Assembly (NCBI GenBank): GCA_964035545.1
Contig: OZ037765.1
Location: 1,645,001 to 1,709,000 of the forward strand
Direction: 5' to 3'
DNA length: 64,000 bases
Origin: Bugula neritina
Taxonomy: Eukaryota > Bryozoa > Gymnolaemata > Cheilostomatida > Bugulidae
In this document: positions 55,301 to 61,300 of the stretch, piece by piece
Layout: each line of letters starts with the position of its first letter
Position numbering within the stretch: position 1 is the first letter of the stretch
Made by a program: the position numbers and the translations under genes
Notes under the pieces: generated by a model
The model's database searches: none
What the model was told of the DNA's origin: nothing
Seen by the model: the letters and a program-made list of their open reading frames with translations, nothing else

Positions 55301-58300
55301 ATATTAGCTACATTCACTTCTAATGGGGTTATTGCACTTTGCAAGAGGTTTTTGTTGAAATGTTTTACAAGTTGTCTTCATTCAACCCACTAATCTTACA
55401 GCCAAGAACAGGGGCATAGCCATACCAGTGGATTTAGACACTCAGGTTAATTCTCTGTTCAACAAGTCTAAAATTGTCCAAAAGTCTACCAGCAAGTGGA
55501 TGAATATGGGCAAACTGAAGAAGGAGTCCAGTCAGTTCCTCTCTCGGGACTACAAGAGTATTATTGAGGGACTGCAGGTCAGTCACTCACTCACTCAGTC
55601 ACACAATTACTGACTCACTCACTCACTCACTAACTCACTCACCCACTCACTCACTCACACACACTCACTCAAGTAACTCACTCACTCACCCACTCATTCA
55701 CTCACTCACCCACTCATTCATTCACTCAGTCACACACTCACTCACTCACACACTCAAGTAACTCACTCACTCACTCTCTCACTCACCTTTTCCTTCACTC
55801 AATTACTAACTCACTCACTCAGTCATTTATTCAGTCACTTATTCAGCCAGCCAGTTTGATTATTTGTTTATCATGGTAATATTCAATTTAAAAAGTGATT
55901 GAATTTGAAATCACTTGAAATTTTAATGCTCTTAATCTTTTTCATTTATACAGACAACAGCTCCCATTATTGTCAATCTGTATTTAATATAAAACCAGCT
56001 CTGTAGCTCTTTATTCTCCAGGATATCGTGGCTCTGTTAGAGGAGCAGCTGAGACCTCTAGTGCAGGCAGAGATGTCTGTGCTAGTAGACGTACTGCATC
56101 GACCACAAATCCTGTTCCCCATCAACACCGAGGCTAGGAGAGACTGCGAAAAGGGAGGCTTTATATCAAAGTGAGTTTAACAGCTACTGGTTCATCTTGA
56201 CTCTATTCCCAACTCAATTGGTATCAGAATTTAATTATCTAGTTTAGCAGTTGATCTTCAACCAGTCAAAGTTGTTGAGAATATTGGCTTACAAAATATG
56301 TAGTGCTTTACATTCACTGAGTTGGCATACTTTACAGGCAGATTTAAAAAACCGTGTCTTGTAATCTTGTACAATTTAATAATAATTTGCTGAAATATTC
56401 ACATGTAAGTTAGACTTTAGCAGCTCAACTTTATGTGTTGACTCATCATAAATTGCAGCTTCGGTTTATTGCTGAGGGTTTCTATTTGTAGGCTGATCAA
56501 GCACTGCGAAAAGTTGCTGCGGGATCGAGATGTGAAACTCTGCGTCAAAGTGTTGCAGACGTTAAAGGAAATGATGTCAGTAGATTGTGATTTCGGAGAA
56601 AAGGTAAGAAAACGCAACCTGATTCCTTTTATATAAAGTAGAATTGCCACCCCATAGAAGTAACGCCATTCCATCTTCAATTGTATAGAGAGGAAACAAC
56701 TGCATAATTTAAAATTTGATATCCTCAGTAATTTGAAAATAGTTTACTGTATTGTGTTTTTTTTTATAGTAATCTTACCTAATTTCTAATTAACCCATTT
56801 ATATGTTCAATGTCTTCCAGAACTGTCAGGGTATATACTGTCTACATTTGCCCAATTCTTTTCATTAGATTTCTGTTGAACAATCTCCTTCATATTATAA
56901 CAACAATGTATGATTATATACTGGATAAATGTGACTTGAACATTTTGTTGATTATATGATTTATATTTGAGTAAAATCTAAACAAAATAAATTTGTGTTT
57001 TTTTTGCTAAAATAGATGAAATGAAGATGTTTTTATTTGTATAATGTGTTGTTCTATCAGCTGGCAAAGCGAACCGGGAAAAAGGCGTTACCTGAAAGAG
57101 TAAGCAGCCAATCAGCAACTGTTTTGCTCACGTGTTTACGTTTTCATCACTGCAGCACAGTTTAATATGAGTAGTTTGGTGCGGTTGTTTGTTGTGCTCT
57201 TATAAATTGTTAGAATGTAGTTTCCTTATTTGATATTTTGTTCCCGCAAGAAGTGGTTGTGGTCTTTTCTTGTTTATATGATTGTAAAAATATGCCTATT
57301 TACTTATTGTTTTACATAACAGGCTAAGTGTTTAAATTATACGCTTTTAGATGTTTAATTAAAATTCTTGAAATTGATTTTCTGCTGTACATATCTTCAA
57401 GTTGTGTAGATTCAATGAGTTTTAAGTTTATACAAAAATAAACAAAAAATTGTCAAATGTTAAAACGATAATATAACCGTGAAATGTAATGTTGCTGTGA
57501 AAATGAGTTGATGTCAGACCGTTTCCTGTATGGAACTGGTGTTGTGTAACTTTCAATCCTATGTTGACCAATCATATGCATGCTGGCTAGTTGTGGGGAC
57601 CATAGATGCTTGAGATGGTTGTTGGACGTTCGTTGTACATGTATACATGTTTCGTGTTGGTAATTGACCAATAATATGACGAGCCAACTTAGTTTCTTTC
57701 TAATTTCAGGAAACTCGTCTATTAAAAGATTTATGCAAATAATAGATTGTGAAGTTGGCCCTAGAATTGTGTTCAACAAGACTCTCTTGTTGAACACTAG
57801 AAAATAAATGTTATTGTGGCCTTAGGTTATGTATTGCTGGGATTGGTTATAAAATCTGCGTTTACAATTTTTGTACTTGGCAAATGTTACCTTGATACAA
57901 GAAAACAATAATAACCCATTTTTCTGTTTTTTTTATTTCTCATAACAAATATAATTCTTCACTTACTGATAGTCCTTTACTATTAGCATTCTTGTTTTTA
58001 TATAATGGCGGTGTATTTTTCACTCTATCCTTTATTGTGACATGACGTATTTCTTGTGACATGACGTATTTCTTGTGACATGACGTATTTCCTGTGACAT
58101 GACGTATTGTACAACTATCTGCAGGGAGAAAAGTTAAGAGTGAACCTTCTAGAAAGATACTACGGCAAACAGAAGAAAGACTCCAAGAAGGATGCGAGGC
58201 CAAAGTTTAACGTAGCGTCTATCCACGCCACCCCGACACATGGACCCGGCTCGCAGATGCTGAAACGAGCCGCCACCACCTTAGCTCAAGTTCAGGTGAC

Positions 58301-61300
58301 ATAACTCTCTCAGTTTGTTGTTGGAGACTTTAGCATTAAAGTTTAACTTATTTTGTCAAGACTTCATCACAACTATAATTGTGTAGTGTAGAGGTCATTG
58401 TTACCTGGTAGGAGTCTGCAATCACTTCAGTTATGCGATACTTCAACAGGTCATGCATTTTCCTATTGATTTAGTATAGTCTTTACTTTTGTGTTGTGCA
58501 GCCATCTTTTACTATACATAGTATTTGCGAACCCGCATTTTACATTTTTTAACTGAAGTGTTTGTACGTTTTTAAACATGCTTGTTAGCTTCATGTTTTG
58601 CAAGCTTCTTGTACACATACAGCAGCTGGTCAACTTGTGACAGGGGTATATCTAGGCTATAACACTCCTTACGTGAGACTCTGTATATCTAGATGATGAT
58701 TTTTACCTTGTAGTGTCACCTTGACGGTCACGGAGCCTCCAACCTGGTGGTCGACCTTATAATGACTAACGCTAATCATGATGTCTTTCTGGAGACTGTT
58801 GAACTGGGTATTGCTCTTCTAGAGGGAGGCAACAGTGTGACACAGGTGAGTGACAGTGTGTGACATAGGTGAGTGACAGTGTGTGACACAGGTAAATTGT
58901 AGTGTGACACATGTGAGTGGTAGTGTGACACAGGTGTGTGACAGTGTGTGACAGGTGAATGGCAGTGTGACACAGGTGAGTGACAGTGTGTGACAGGTGA
59001 GTGGTATATTATAGTTATTTAAATTGTCTTGTTAGTATCTAGAAACTCTCATTCATAGTTGTGGTAAAAAATAATTCAATTCAATTAGTTTAATTCAATA
59101 AACTTTTCAGACACGTCGGGTTCTTTGTTTAAACCTTAGGAGTCTCTTTCATATTATAGGTCACATATTATAGGTCATATATTATAGGTCACATATTATA
59201 GGTCACATATTATAGGTCACATTTTATAGGTCATATATTATAGGTCATAGAATATAGGCCATAGAATATAGGTCATATAATATATGTCATGTATTATATA
59301 TCTTCTGTCTAACTTGTAGAAATCCCTATTTGTGCGGCTGACAACAGATCGAAGCTCTGAGAAGTTTTTCAAAGTGTTTTATGACCGAATGACTAACGCC
59401 CAGAATGAGATAAAGTCCACAGTTATTCCAAACACAGGCGACGTGATGAGCAGGTCTACCTGGGCTAAGAATGGTCCTAAACAGCTTGAGTCACATGGTA
59501 CGTCACGAACCTTTAGCTTGAGTCACATAGGAGATCTTTACCTTCTCATTATAATACATGTGTTCTTCTGGTGTACATATCTTTAGGGTAAATAGATTTA
59601 GTCCCAAACTTTCTAATGGCAAGAAAGTTTAGGATGGTAAAACTTATACAACAATAAGGCCTGCTGCTAATAATTATGGATTGAATCAAAGTTATTATGT
59701 TGTGCTACCTTTTTTAAAATGAGTTGTATTCAATTTCTAGCTAAAATACATTCACCATCTGATTGGGCTTCAGCATTCTTATTCTAAGCTAATTTGTTTA
59801 AAATAAATAGTTGTGAAACTTGAGACAACAGATGTATAATCTGTTAGCCCAGGTGGTAGCATACAAGTGTTGAGTGATTTCATAGTCTGAGTTGCAACTT
59901 GCAGGTGTGAATGGCCACGTACACTCTCACGTCAGCGAAGATATCAAAGAGGAGCTGAACGCCGCAGCCAATGAAACTAAGAAGGTATGTAAGCGTATCG
60001 TATAGTATATATAATATCTCATATTATATTATATATACTATCTCATATTATATACAAATGATGCTGTATCTAGGACTAGTATTACAACATGTCTACTTAC
60101 CACCAGGTCATGCAGGATCTCCAAATCTCTTCAGCGCAGACCGAGAAAGGCGCCGAGCCCCCGGTCCAGGTGGTGGCTAGCCCAGAAGTCGGACGGCACA
60201 GAGGCAAGCCCGATGAGGTGGAGATGCCTCCCGTAGTGTCCATTATGGAACCCATACTAAGGTTCTTGCAGCTCCTCTGTGAAAACCACAACCGCGAGCT
60301 TCAGGTAGAAACCTGTCTCTGTCGTTATCTCATTATTAGTTTGTTCTTCTGGATTACATGGATTATTGTTTTTTTTTGGAAATTTCTATCTAGGCTCTAT
60401 TATGCCTTCAGACTTTAGTCTCCACTTTCGAACTTTCTAGTATATGATTGGCTGAAACTGCCCAGTGTTTTTCTTTCCCTGACACAATTGTTACACACTT
60501 GTCAGCCATATTGGAAATGGGTTTTTATAACCGTCTGTAGAATTATCTGAGATGCCAGAACAACAAGACCAACTACAACCTGGTGTGTGAGACGTTGCGC
60601 TTTCTAGACTGTATTTGTGGCAGTACAACGGGGGGACTCGGCCTTCTTGGCTTATACATCAATGAGCAGAATGTTGGGCTGATAAATCAGACTTTACAAA
60701 CACTGACTGAGTACTGCCAGGGGCCCTGTCAGGCTAATCAGGTGTGTGTCTTTATATCACGGAGTTATCTTTCCTTGGAGGGTGCACAGGCACTATTTAG
60801 CTAGTGTTAATACTGTTGAATTTACTCCTATTTACAGTGTACTTTAGTTATTGACTGTATATAATTTCTGAATTGTTTTATGTATTTTCTACTGCCTCTT
60901 GAGTGACCGTAAAAAGTTATATAAATATCTCTCACTGATTCTGAATGTGTTGATACAAAATATGTTGACATCCTTTATATTACAAGTTTTGAGTAAAATC
61001 TCCTTTGTTGTAGAATGCGATAGCAATACATGAGAGTAATGGAATTGACATCATCATAGCCCTTGTTCTGAATAACATCAACCCGCTGGGTGAACACAGA
61101 ATGGATCTGGTTCTGGAACTGAAGGTAGGCTGTCTGTCGTGCAGAATCTTAGTGTGTAATGTCTTTACAGCCTGGAATTTGAAATCAAAGTGTCTGATGG
61201 AAGCACTTGCTAGCTCACTCTCTTGTTTACTATGTTTTGTTTCTGTTTTGTTGTAATATATGATGTAAAATGTTGTATAGTTTTACTTCTAACAGCTTTG

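Noticed and set aside
55564-55761. Plus-strand ORF of Ser/Leu/Thr/His repeats after exon 32
   Set aside because: It is the translation of the CTCA microsatellite beyond the exon 32 donor.
57453-57797. 114-codon minus-strand ORF
   Set aside because: It lies within IP3R intron 35, antisense to the transcript, with no recognisable domain.
58035-58110. TGACGTA motifs as an array of CREB sites
   Set aside because: The motif lies in each 19-bp satellite unit deep within the gene; repetition alone explains it.
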